Source: Setophaga petechia
Lineage: Eukaryota > Chordata > Aves > Passeriformes > Parulidae
Direction of reading: 5' to 3'
Assembly: GCA_024362935.1 (NCBI GenBank)
Contig: JANCRA010000114.1
Coordinates: forward strand, 496,001-560,000
DNA length: 64,000 bases
The first letter of the stretch is position 1. Each line of letters starts with the position of its first letter. This document shows, piece after piece, positions 23,403 to 33,783 of this stretch. The notes under the pieces are model-generated. The model was given only the letters and a program-made list of their open reading frames with translations. It did not search any database and was not told the origin of the DNA. The translations under genes were made by a program, and so were the position numbers.

Positions 23403-25049
23403 TTACCGGTGGCTCCGTTGGTGTCTGGTCAAGTGAGAGCTACTGGTGAAGTTCTTCCCACACTGGGGACACTCGTAGGGCCTCTCCCCAGTGTGGATGC
23501 GCTGGTGCCTGATGAGGTGGGAGTTTTGCTTGAAGCCCTTCCTACACTCAGGGCAGCGGAAGGGCCTCTCCTCAGTGTGCATCTGCTGGTGCTGGAGGAG
23601 ATTGGAGCTGGTCCGAAACCTCTTCTGACACTGGGGACACTCATAGGGCCTCTCCCCCGTGTGGATGCGTTGGTGGGTGATGAGGTCGGAGTTGCAGCTG
23701 AAGCCCTTCCCACAATCTCCACACTCGTACGCCCATTCCCCAGTGTGGATAATCTGGTGGCAGATCAGGGTGCTGCTCTGCCTGAAGCTCTTCCCACACT
23801 CCAAGCACTTGTGGGGCTTCTTTCCATCCTGAAGCTGCTCATGGGCCACAGGCTCTGAGCTCTGGCTGAAGCTCTGTCCAACCTCCTGGTTCAGGGTGGG
23901 TCTTTCCTCCTCAAAGCCCTCTGGGCTGGCTTTGGAGCCCGTCCTCCTGAAGGATCTCTGGCAATTTTCCTCCCCATTGGAATTCTGCACTGTGGAGTCG
24001 CTCACAATGGCCTCTTCCATGAGGTTCTGCCATAGACATTCTTCCCCCCTGGTCTCCATCCTCAGCTTCTTCTCTGGGGGAGGAAGGACAAGGAGAGCAT
24101 GGGATTTGCCTCCGTGCCAGGGGGAAGGGAAAGGAGATGCCCCCAGTGCATCCCCGGCAGGATGGGGTTGACAGCAGGGTTGCCCCACAGCGGGGGACCA
24201 TGAAGGGCTGGAAGATGGAGCAGGGGAGAGAGGTGAAGCCATCTAATAAATGAGCAATAATTTCTGAAAAATAAAAGAATTAAAAGACACTTACAGGTAT
24301 AACAAGAAGAATCGCAGAAGTTAATAAATAATCTAAAATACACTGTTAGGAAGAACTTTGATCAGATATATAGGTAAGTAAATAACCCAAAAAATACACT
24401 GTCAGGAAGAGCTTTGATCAGATATTTAAGTAAGGAAGAACTTTGATCAGATATCTAGATTAAATAATCTAAAATACACCCACAGGAGAAACTTTGGAAT
24501 TATAATATTTGAAGAAGAAACCACTATTTGAAGAAGAAACCAATTTTTGAAGAAGAAAGCAGAAAAAGAAGCCAATAAGTTAAAGTGACCTGCCAAGCCG
24601 TTAGAATCGAGCCAAGTAAGACAATAATTTCTGCCAAGCCATGGAAAAATATGCCAGGAATAACAGGAAGATGCCCAAATTAGGAAAAAGCTTAAAGTTT
24701 AACTAAGGGGGACGAAGTATTCCCGGAAGGCTCCACCTATACTCCTGCCTACCTATGAATATGCATATAATGAGTGATGTAATCCATGTTAAAATTGTAT
24801 AAAAACCTGCTTTTGCTGTTCATAATTCAGAAATCAATTTAAGGATTTCTCCGACGCACGTCGTAATAAAATACCTCCTGTCTATTTGACTTGAACCGAG
24901 TCCTTTAGGCAGTTATTTTCGCCTTTTGGGGCAAAATTCGGCATCAGAGGGTAAGGGGCGCAGACTTCCTCTTCACCTGCCTCGCTATGCCAGGGCTCCT
25001 TCCTCTTCCTTGCAGTCTCCTCCTCCACTGAGTTTGAGAATGGGAAATC
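23403..25049 (-). CDS. C2H2 zinc-finger protein 1, intron interrupted by an LTR
   Basis: Two exons are inferred: 24977-25049 (acceptor after AAACAG, donor CAG|GTGAAG) and 23403-24073 (acceptor CCCCCAG). The intron is phase 1, as in the two paralogues below. Exon 2 gives a linker ending KPHKC and five C2H2 fingers with TGE[RK]PYEC-type linkers, ending HQRSHR and TAA at 23403-23405. Known: tandem C2H2 proteins bind DNA in the nucleus. Inferred: an avian lineage-specific family with no KRAB, SCAN or BTB domain visible. The upstream coding start is not identified. It has two fewer fingers than the gene at 29942-31048. Exon 2 alone reads open past the acceptor to 24242 by chance. Confidence 0.75.
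24234..24946 (+). mobile_element. Solo LTR inside the zinc-finger gene 1 intron
   Basis: About 713 bp beginning TGAAGCC and ending GGCATCA, giving inverted termini TGAWGCC. It is flanked by GAGG on both sides (4-bp duplication, gammaretroviral habit). On the plus strand a TATAAAAA box lies at 24798-24805 and AATAAA at 24865-24870. The U3 part holds three copies of a repeat containing AACTTTGATCAGATAT (about 24350-24475) and a GAAGAAGAAACC tandem (24510-24560). The LTR points against the host gene. Confidence 0.8.
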
Positions 25050-26331
25050 CTGTTTCAGGAAGAAAAAGAAGGATGAGCACATTGTCTTTTGTATTGGATT
25101 AAGGGCAAATCAGGGAGAGAGTCTAAGCCAGAATTACAAATTAATAAGTAAATGAAGATCAAGGCAATGATACAGTAACCCTGCCTTAAACTGACAGAGT
25201 CAGGATAGAACCTGACACCCTGTTGGTCAGGGTGGTGGCTGCAGTCCCATTAAATGGTGGCTGAAGTCCTGTTGGAGTGTTGTGAATGTGATTCTGTCCA
25301 AGCAGTGATCCTGTAGAAGGGTCTGGTCTTCTTCTGGAGGTCCAGTGGTGGTTATGGAGCTCTTGTCCTCTGGGAATCCAGTAGGCAAGGTGCTCCTGGT
25401 GTTAAAAGCCTCAGCTTATATCCAGGTAGGAATGCTTAGATCCTTCCCCCTCGGTGGAGCATCCCACAATGGGATGATGGAATTTGATCAGTCCTGCAGT
25501 GACACTCAATGGCCCATTCACAGAAGATATCTCCCCTGGAGGGCGTTATCAGGGCTGAGTCATGCAAGAGATAAAGAACACTGCCCCACCTGTTTATAGC
25601 AGTTGATGAAGATGGGGATTGAAAACATTGAAAGCATTTGGTTCCATCTTCCATTGCAGCCTGAAACAGTGGGGTAATCCCTGCTCAGGGGCTGAACACC
25701 ACCCCCCTTACCCAAACTGGCTCAGGTGTAAAACCCCCACCCTGGGAAGGCCACACACAGAGGGGACAATGTCACACCTGCCCTGCCCCAGGGGAGGTCT
25801 CTGTCCCTGTCACTCCCTTGCTCTCCCCCCTTTTCTCTTTCTTTCCATCTCTCTTTCTCTCCACCTCACCTTTACTTTTCATTAAAACCCATGTTGGATT
25901 TGGTCTCATTAGCACCTTAATTGGGGCACAGGAATCCCTCTAACAATTTTCTTCACTGGATTGCAACATTATTTTGCCACAGTGACTTCAGGGCACTGTT
26001 GTCTGACCCCAAGTGCCTTTGACAACAGCATGGATCCCTCCTCTGATGAGGTTGTGGTTCTTTCTGGAGGAACCCTGTGGAAACTTGGATGCAACTTCCT
26101 CTGCACGACTTACGGGAGAAATGATGAGGAAAATGGCTGTTGTGGGTGACCAATGTAAAGAAAATATTTGGTTGTCCTTCCTTGACAAATTTGTTAAAAT
26201 CACTGGAGGAAAGGGAGAAAATGATACCAGCGAGACTGACAAGGTTCATTTACCCCACGATGAGGAACACAAGGCTGCTAAAAGTTCTACAAGAAGCTTA
26301 GCTCAAGTAGCTAAATTCCCAAATAACTCCT
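25050..26331 (+). repeat. Left arm of a large inverted duplication
   Basis: This stretch upstream of zinc-finger gene 1 is the reverse complement, with moderate divergence, of 28678-29941 upstream of zinc-finger gene 2. Shared blocks include the ATATCCAGGTAGGAATGC region, the CTATAAACAGGTGGGGC region and the CCAAATAACTC end. Part of it looks LTR-derived: a TATA-like GGATATAAGC box and a related copy at 38985-39830. No independent gene is seen. Confidence 0.8.
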
Positions 26332-28329
26332 AAATTCCTAGACTTGGGTACTTTGCCAAATGTGAGAATCATTTTCCTCTTCATCCCTGTCACCTTTGTG
26401 ACAGCTACAGAGAGCTTCCCCTTCTTTTTTTTTAAAAATCTGTATTGGGCCAAATTTCCTTTTTTTCTTTTATCAGAACCTGCCAGCAGCTGATCTGCAG
26501 CTGTGCAGAAACCGATGAAACTTGGAATTGTCATCATAATTGCTTCTATTGTTGGTTTGTTAATATTTGGGATTTGTTTGTGTTTTCATCACATGTGACT
26601 TGTGGGAAAATCAAATATTAATAGAAGTATTTTATGCAGAGTTAAGTTTGAGTTCTGCCAAGTTTATTTTGTCCAGTGCCCAGGGGATGCTCGAGGGGTC
26701 TCTGTGCCTCTTGCCCTGGAAGATGCTTGGGAGGGGTGGGTGGGTTGTCCCTGTCACCCCAGGCCATTCCCCAGGGGGTGTCCTTGTCCCTGTCACCCCA
26801 GGCCATTCCCCAGGGGGTCTACATCATTCTCACCGCAGGGAATGCCTGGGGGGTCTCCCTCCCTCTCACCCCTGTGCCAGGGGGTGCTCGGGGCAGTCTC
26901 TGTCCCTCTCAGCCCAGGGGATGCTCAGGGGTCTCTGTCCCTCTTGCCTCAGGCAATGCCTGTGCAGGGCTGGGGACCAGGGGCTCTGTGTCCCTCTCAC
27001 CACTGAGGCTGCTCAGGGCTGGGGGGGCTCTCCCACCTTCTCACCCCTGGGTAGGCCAGGGGGGTCTCTGTCCCTCTGAGCCCTGCTGTGACCCCACCCA
27101 AACATCATCGGGCTCACAGGGACAGAGACACCCCCAAAGCCCCAGAAGTGCTGAACCTGGAATTTGGTTTGGGGATGAGGATTTAGGAAGGGTCTGGAAC
27201 TGGGGCTGGGCTTGGAGTTGGGGCTGAGATTTGGATTAGAGCTGAGACTGGGTTAAAGCTAGACATGGGATTGACTTTAGGGCTGGGGTTGGGATTCGGT
27301 CTGAGGCTAGACGAGTCTGGCACTGGGATGAGAATAAATACAGAACTGTGAGTATGTCTAAACGTGGAGTGAGACTGAGACCAGGATTCAGGGTCAGGTT
27401 TGGGAGTGAGCTCAGCCAGAGTGGGACAGGGGGATATCACAGTGGGAATGTTGGGAAAAATCCTGGTTTGCGGAAAAACAAGGTGTGACAGGGCTTCTGG
27501 GGATGCCATGGGTCCTGGGGACCCCCCCTCCAGGGCTGCTTAGGGATTCTGGGGGATTCTGGGGTCCTGCTCTCCAGTTTCCCCTCAATCCAGCCACTTA
27601 AGGCTCCCCCCACTCCCCACCACCCCACCCTGGTTTAGGGCAAATTTGGGAGGAAATCCCCAAAAGGGGTTTCTCTAGACAGGGGATACAAGCAGATTCT
27701 TCCCCAGCCAATTCAGTAAAATATTTCCTTGGAGAAAATTGTAAAAACCTGTTTATTTAGCAGGTAAAGCATTCACCAGCAAAACAGAGCCTTCCCTTCC
27801 TTTTAATAATCAGTATTAAGGCAAATTTCCTCTTTGCTTTTATTGGAACCTTCCTGCAGCTTTTATTGTCTTATTAAACAATAAAACCTCTTGCTGCTCC
27901 AAAAGAGATGACAAACTCACAAAGTCCTTCTGTGGGCTGTAGCTGGGCTCACTCAGTCTCTCATCAGTCTCTTATCAGTCCCTCCAGTGCTGGAAATGCT
28001 GCGGCCCAGGCCCCGCCCGGTGGGCCACAGGTGTGAGGTACCGGTGGTGTTCTGGGTGTTCAGTCCACAGCAGGTTTAAATAGCTCCAAAGAAAAAGAAA
28101 AATCACAGTCCAGAGAACTTCTCTGCCTCAGAGAGATAAAAACTGACTAAATGCAAAGGAGAGCTCTGTCCCACCCTCTGTCCATCCAGGAGCCAGAATG
28201 TGGAGGAGTGAGTGCAGTGTCTGAAATCAAACTGTTGCATCTTCCTCCTCCCCTTTGCTCTCAGAACCAGCCTTAAAGGTACAGAACTCATTTCTGGGCT
28301 AAACAGACCGATGGGGTACGAACATCATG
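26332..28329. other. Spacer of the inverted duplication
   Basis: Contains a 55-60 bp GC-rich minisatellite at 26676-27090 (core CCAGGGGGTCTCTGTCCCTCTC, about seven copies, split by variants) and a loose GGGGTTTGGGATT-type repeat at 27180-27430. A pair of similar segments lies at about 26400-26510 and 27790-27880 in the same orientation. A short frame near 26515-26597 ends in a hydrophobic stretch followed by a stop, which could be an envelope transmembrane remnant, but it is too short to call. Confidence 0.5.
26676..27090. repeat. 55-60 bp GC-rich minisatellite
   Basis: Core words CCCTGTCACCCCAGG, CCATTCCCCAGGGGGT and CTCTGTCCCTCTC alternate about seven times. Two adjacent copies at 26750-26820 are nearly identical. 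Confidence 0.75.
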
Positions 28330-28680
28330 AAGTCACCCCAGGACACGCCCCTGTCAGGGTCAGGGGGTCCCGTCCCCGCCTCATCTCCGGGCTGCCGGGG
28401 GTCCCCCAGCTCCGGTACCGCCCCTTCCCCTCTCCCCGCCCCGGGGGTCCCCCATTCCACAGCCCCGGCTCTCACGGGGATCCCCAAACCAATGTCCCGC
28501 CCCGTCGGTACCGGGCCATCCCCACGTGGACCCCCCGGGACCCTCCCGAGGGGCGATTGCGGCTCCTCTCCCCCGAAAAAGCTCCTCTAAGGGAGCCCGG
28601 AGATATCCGGGGCTCGAGTCCGGGATCTGCTGGCTCCGAACGCTCTCCAAAAAATCCTCCCGGAGGCCCCTGGCCAGAGT
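28330..28680 (+). promoter_or_regulatory. CpG island upstream of zinc-finger gene 2
   Basis: A sharp rise in GC and CpG (CCCCGTCGGTACCGGG, CCACGTGG E-box, GGGCTCGAG) ends exactly where the inverted-duplication arm begins. A similar island with the same CCCCACGTGG word lies upstream of zinc-finger gene 3 at 55780-56480. Inferred: promoter and first exon region of the zinc-finger gene; no transcription start can be placed. Confidence 0.55.
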
Positions 28681-29941
28681 TATTTGGGAATTTGGCTACT
28701 TGAGCTGGGCTTCTTGTGGGACTTTTAGCAGCCTTGTGTTCCTCACCTTGGAGTGAATGAACCCTGTCAGTCTCACTGGTAACATTTGCTCCCTTTCCTT
28801 CAGTGATTTTAACAAACTTTTCAAGGAAGGACAACAAAATATTTTCTTTACACTGGCCACCCACAACAGCCATTTTCCTCATCCGTTCTCCCATAAGTTC
28901 CCCAGGAGGAAGGAGAGACTGCATCCAATTTCCAAGAGTTCTTCCAGGAAAAACCATTACCTCCTCAGAGGAGGGAACCATGCTGTTGTCAAAGGCACTT
29001 GTGGTCAAAGAACAGTGCCTAAATTCACTGTGCCAAAATAATGTGGCAATCTGATTAAGAAAATTTTTGAAGAGATGCCTCTGCCCCAATTAAAGTGATA
29101 AATTCAATGTGGATTTTATTGAACAGTAAATGTGAGGTAGAGAGAGAGATGGAAAGAAAGAGAAAAGTGGGTGACAGCAAGGGAGTGACAGGGACAGAGA
29201 ACTGCCCAGGAGCAGGGCAAGTGTGACATTGTCCCCTGTGTGTGTGGCCTTCCCAGGGTGGGGGTTTTACACCTGAGCCAGTTTGGGTAAGGGGGGTGGT
29301 GTTCACCCCCTGAGCAGGGATTACCCCACTGTTTCAGGTTGCAATGGAAGATGGAACCAAATGCATGTTTTCAATCCCCATCTTCATCAACTGCTATAAA
29401 CAGGTGGGGCAGTGTTCTTTACCTCTTCCATGACTCAGCCCTGATAACGCCTTCCAGGTGAGATATCTTCTGTGAATGGGCCATTGAGAGTCACTGCAGG
29501 ACTGATAAAATTCCATCATCCCATTGTGAGATGCTCCACCCAGTGGGAGGAACCAAGAATTCCTACTTGGATATAAGCTGAGGCTTTCAACACCAGGAGC
29601 ACCTTGCCAACTGGATTCCCAGAGGACAAGAGCTCCATAACCACCACTGGACCTTCAGAGGAAGACCAGACCCTTCTACAGGATCACTGCTTTGATAGAA
29701 TCACGTTGATCACTCCAACAGGACTGCAGACATCATTTAATGGGACTGCAGCCACCACCCTGCCCACCAGGGTGTCAGGTTATATCCTGACTCTGTCAGT
29801 TTAAGGCAGTGTTTCCTGTATCATTGCCTTGATCTTCATTTTCTTATTAAATAGTAATTGTGCCCTAGACTCTTCCCCAGGTTTGCCTTCAAACCAGAAC
29901 ATAAGACAATGTGCGCACCCTTTGTTTTCTTCCGGGAACAG
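28678..29941 (+). repeat. Right arm of the inverted duplication
   Basis: Inverted homologue of 25050-26331. Homology starts at about 28678 (TTATTTGGGAATTTGG) and continues into the zinc-finger gene on this side. Includes a TATA-like GGATATAAG at about 29570 and AATAAA-like words, consistent with an LTR-derived upstream region. Confidence 0.8.
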
Positions 29942-31048
29942 AATTTCCAATTCCCAAATCTTGATTGGATGGAGGAGGAGGCTCCGAGCAAGAAGGAGGA
30001 GCCCTGGGATACCCAGGCAGGTGAGGAGGAAGTCAGTGCCCCTTTCCCCCTCTCTCCTGCTCCATCTCCCAACCCAGCATGGCCCCTTGCTGCAGGACAA
30101 CCCTGGTGCCAGCCCCATCCTGCTGGGGATGCAGGACTGGGGGGATCTCCTTCCCCTTCCCTCTGGCACGGAGGCAAATCCCATCCTGTCCTTGTCCTTC
30201 CTCCCCCAGACAAGAAGATGAGGATGGAGACTACGGACGACAAATCTCCTTGGCAGAACCTCATGGAAGAGGCTGTTTTGAGTGGCTCCACAGTGCAGAA
30301 TTCCAATGGGGAGGAAAATCCCCAGAAATCCCCTATGAGGATGGGCTCCAAACCCAGCCTAGGGTGCTCTCAGGAAGGAAGATCCACCCTGAGCCAGAAA
30401 GGTGGACAGAGCTTCAGCCAGGGCTCAGAGCTGGTGACTCAGGAGCAGCTTCATGACGGGGAGAAGCCCCACAAATGCCTGGAGTGTGGGAAGAGCTTCA
30501 GCAGGAGCAACACCCTGATCCACCACCAGATGATCCACACCAGGGAATGGCCCTATGAGTGTGGGGAATGTGGGAAGGGCTTCAGCCACAGATCCACCCT
30601 TATGACCCACCTGCGCATCCACACTGGGGAGAAGCCCTATGAGTGTCCCCAGTGTCAGAAGAGGTTTCACACCAGCTCCAGTGTCCTCCTGCATGAACTA
30701 ATTCACTCGGAGAAAAGGCCCTTCTGCTGCCCCGACTGTGGGAAGGGTTTCAAGCACAAATCTCACCTCAACAGGCACGAACACATCCACACTGGGGAGA
30801 GGCCCTACGAGTGCTCCAATTGTCAGAAGAGGTTTCAGACCAGCTTCCATCTCCTCCAGCACCAGCGGATTCACACAGAGGAGAGGCCCTTCCTCTGCCC
30901 CGACTGTGGGAAGGACTTCAAGCACAACTTCACCCTCATCACCCACCAGCGCATCCACACTGGGGAGAGGCCCTACGAGTGTCCCCAGTGTGGGAAGAGC
31001 TTCACTTGCAGTTCTAACTTGACAAGACACCAACGGAGTCACCGGTAA
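29942..31048 (+). CDS. C2H2 zinc-finger protein 2, seven fingers
   Basis: Exons 29942-30020 and 30210-31048, with acceptors GGGAACAG and CTCCCCCAG and donor CAG|GTGAGG. The intron is 189 bp, phase 1, a multiple of three and free of stops, so the unspliced RNA also reads open (the frame extends from 29858). After an acidic exon-1 segment ([12 protein letters not shown]) and a linker, seven C2H2 fingers follow from KPHKC to HQRSHR. All ligands are present and most linkers are TGE[RK]PYEC. TAA at 31046-31048. Known: nuclear DNA-binding role. No KRAB, SCAN or BTB domain is seen. Inferred paralogue of the minus-strand gene at 23403-25049 through the inverted duplication. The first coding exon upstream is not placed. 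Confidence 0.82.
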   Translation, partial: NFQFPNLDWMEEEAPSKKEEPWDTQAGEEEVSAPFPLSPAPSPNPAWPLAAGQPWCQPHPAGDAGLGGSPSPSLWHGGKSHPVLVLPPPDKKMRMETTDDKSPWQNLMEEAVLSGSTVQNSNGEENPQKSPMRMGSKPSLGCSQEGRSTLSQKGGQSFSQGSELVTQEQLHDGEKPHKCLECGKSFSRSNTLIHHQMIHTREWPYECGECGKGFSHRSTLMTHLRIHTGEKPYECPQCQKRFHTSSSVLLHELIHSEKRPFCCPDCGKGFKHKSHLNRHEHIHTGERPYECSNCQKRFQTSFHLLQHQRIHTEERPFLCPDCGKDFKHNFTLITHQRIHTGERPYECPQCGKSFTCSSNLTRHQRSHR

Positions 31049-31605
31049 GAGAAGCCCTGCAAATGCCCCAATTTCAGGAGGAGCTTTGTTCACTGCTCCA
31101 AATTCATCCCCCATTTGAGGTCCCACATTGGGAAGAGCCCTGGTGATCCCTTTTCCCCATGATCAGTGGTGGGAAGACACCTGTTCCTTTTAGTGCCCCT
31201 GCCAATGACCTGATTTGGGATAGAAGGACATGAGGGTCTGGGCATGGACATGACATTGCATTCACTTCCACCTCCAGTCATTGCCCGGGGCAGGAAAGGG
31301 ACTCTCTCTCTCCCCTGAGGAGAAGGGCAAGAGGAAATACTTTGCTGGAAAGAGCCAGGCAGTTGAGTTGCAGTTTTTCCTGTAAAGAGTATTTGTTATG
31401 CCTTCTGTTTTCAATATTGTTTCTCCTAAAGCAGGACAAAATTTGGTGCCCAACGCGTGGGGCTTGAGAGAGAGTGGAAAAAACCCTGGTCTGACTGCAT
31501 TTTGGTTGCCATTACTCTGTGTTGGTATCAAGCAGTTAATGGCCATGTTTTCTGAATTCATAATATCTCTTGGGGTGGAGGCTTGCATGCATTTCTGGTC
31601 CCTAG
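31049..31605. other. 3' flank of zinc-finger gene 2 with a retroviral primer-site relic
   Basis: At 31441-31460 the plus strand reads TGGTGCCCAACGCGTGGGGC, close to a tRNA-Lys(CUU) primer site with one substitution and a 2-base insertion. It is preceded by AAATT and a CA end at about 31436, so the sequence to its left may be the end of an LTR. No gag frame follows. Confidence 0.45.
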
Positions 31606-32078
31606 GTGCGGAGGATCATTAATGGGACATCACACCATGATCAATATGATCAAGTGAAGTCAATTTATTACAAAAAGCAAGCCATTTTTATACTGTTCTC
31701 TACTGTTCACACCTCAAGCTAATACATGATTGGTTAAATCCTTTTTACACATGCATTTTGATATTTCAGGTAATTTTAGTTAGTCTTTCTTCTTCATGCG
31801 TCTCGCTGTGGTTTTCTTGTCTGCCTTTGCATCCTGAACCGTCTGCTGCTGAGCGTGTTCTTCTTCTTTTGTGTCCCTCAAGGGTGACCTTACTCAGTTT
31901 CTATGAAGGCCGGATTGTGCATATGTTGCATATGTCCATTGTCTGCAGAAAACCCTCAACACTCCTCCCAATGCTTTCTGGTCATTCAAGTGCCATTCAG
32001 CTGACTGGTTTCATGCTTTGAGCTTCAGGGAATTGCCCAGTCTTTCAGAAGCTCAAATAAATATCATATTAGTCAACA
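31606..32078 (-). mobile_element. Probable LTR, minus orientation
   Basis: On the minus strand there is a TATAAAAATGG box at about 31690 followed closely by AATAAA (about 31665). A plausible TGTTGAC start lies at 32078 and a CCGCA end at 31606. No target duplication was found and the ends are tentative. Confidence 0.5.
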
Positions 32079-32094
32079 TCTTAATTGCCTTAAA

Positions 32095-32815
32095 TTTCCC
32101 ACCTCTTTTCCCTCATGTTTCCCCCCTTTTCTCTCCTCACGTTTCCCACCCTTTTCTCCCCTTTCTCATACATTTTCTTTCTCTCATTTATCGTCCTTTT
32201 CGCTCAAGTTCATTGTCCTTTTTGCCTTCTATTTCCAGCCTTTTTCTCCCCTCACGTTTCCTCCATTTCCTCCCCTCATGTCCCCCCCCCCTTCTCCCCT
32301 CACGTTTCCCACTCTTTTCTCCCCTCATTTTCCCCACAATTTCTCCCCTTCTGTTTCATACCTTTTCTTCCTCTCATTTTCTGTCCTTTTCACTCAAGTT
32401 TACTGTCCTTTTTGCCTTCCAATTCCTGCTTTTTCCCCTCACATTTCCTGCCCTTTTGGCCCCTCAAGATCCCCACCATTTTGTCCCCTCACGTTTCCCG
32501 CTTTTTACTCTCCTCACGTTTCCTTCCCTTCTTCCTCTCATATTTTCCACCTCTTTCTCCCTCACATTTCCCTTTTCTCCCCTTCTGTTTCCTACCTTTC
32601 CTTCCTTTCATTTTTCTCCTTTTTGCTCCTCTTTTTTGCCTTCCGTTTCCCACCTTTCATTCCTCTCACGTTTCCCCCGCTTTTCTCCCCTCACATTTCC
32701 TGCCCTTTTCTCCCCTCACATTCCCCACCATTTTGTCCCCTCACATTTCCCACCCTTTCCTCCTCACATTTCCCCCCCACAATTCTGACTTTTCCCCCAC
32801 CAAGTTCCTCCGAGA
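32095..32815. repeat. 25-bp homopyrimidine minisatellite, array 1
   Basis: About 28 degenerate copies of a unit like CCCCTCACGTTTCCCACCC followed by TTTTCT. The plus strand is almost purely pyrimidine. Long open frames here are repeat translations. The same unit recurs in the MROH introns. Confidence 0.9.
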
Positions 32816-32819
32816 GCTT

Positions 32820-33300
32820 TAACATAATTGCTTCCATATTCTTTCAAAAATGGTGAACTTTATCCATAAGTAGAGCTTCCTGTATGGTGCACTCATTATC
32901 AGTTCTGTAGTCAAGTTAAGTAAGCTCGTTATTTCATTTAAAAAGATAATATATATCAAATTAATAGATATAAGACATTAATAATATTTATTTAATATAT
33001 TCATAACATATATATTCCTAATGTATCTATTTTCATAAAATACCTAATATATATATGTTAGTAACATATATAATCTATCTATCTATCTATCTTGTTTACT
33101 TCTATAAATTATATATATAAACTAATTGTAGAAATATAAGGAGTTCAGAGCGGTCTGTGGCTGCGCTTGGATCCAAGCACACCAACTCCTCCCTGAGGAT
33201 TTCAGAAAGCCAGATCCGGGCACTGAGGAGTCTTCTCTGTGGCCTGCAAAATTTCAGATATTTCAGAATATTTCAGGTTCTGTGACAGAAGCAGAGCTCA
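32820..33300. other. AT-rich stretch with (ATCT)n
   Basis: TA-rich from about 32935 to 33130, with a (ATCT)5 run at about 33075-33092. From 33140 to 33280 the sequence becomes mixed and unidentified. No gene seen. Confidence 0.5.
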
Positions 33301-33344
33301 CACAAGCCCGAAAAGACCAGTGGATGCATCGGGGCCATGTGGTC

Positions 33345-33510
33345 ACCACAGCTCCTCTTACCTTCCTGCCAACAGATGAACTTGGAGCAGCCATCCAGAG
33401 CCATAAATCAGCTTTTTTGTGTCTTGAAAAGATGTTCCAGCAACTTCCCCAGAACCAGGATCTGGATCTCTGTCCTCATTTTGGCCAGCCTGGGGGCAGC
33501 AGGAGGAAGA
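33345..33510 (-). pseudogene. Degraded copy of an MROH exon, downstream of the gene
   Basis: The segment AACTTCCCCAGAACCAGGATCTGGAT and the adjoining CCAGCCTGGGGGCAGCAGGAGGAAGAGCAGAAGGGTTGAGG stretch line up with exon 8 of the MROH gene and its acceptor at 38640-38750. No open frame is kept. It lies past the MROH stop codon, so it is a duplicated exon remnant. Confidence 0.6.
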
Positions 33511-33643
33511 GCAGAAGGGTTGAGGGTGGGCAGGAGCCCCCTGGGAGTGATTCCAGACCACCTCAGGGGCTGTGGGGAATGGATCCCTACCGGTCATGGC
33601 TGTGCTTTGAGAGGGACCTTCAAAAGCCAGGGCATCCTTTGCC

Positions 33644-33645
<2 letters not shown>

Positions 33646-33674
<29 letters not shown>

Positions 33675-33735
33675 GATGAAGCAGGTGGTGATGATGATAA
33701 TGATGATGATGATGACAATGATGATGATGATGATT
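33646..33735. repeat. (GAT)n microsatellite
   Basis: About 30 mostly perfect GAT triplets with single interruptions (GAAGAT, GCAGGTGGT, AAT, CAAT). The poly-aspartate frame on the plus strand has no supporting exon structure. Confidence 0.9.
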
Positions 33736-33783
33736 CGGCAGGTGTTGGAGTTGATGTCCCTGGCATGGAAGGTCCCTCTCCGC

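Noticed and set aside
23388..23858. Plus-strand frame of 156 codons
   Set aside because: Antisense of the zinc fingers of gene 1.
32018..32856. Three overlapping open frames of 190-256 codons rich in Phe, Pro, Ser and Leu
   Set aside because: They are translations of the 25-bp pyrimidine minisatellite, which lacks stops in three frames.
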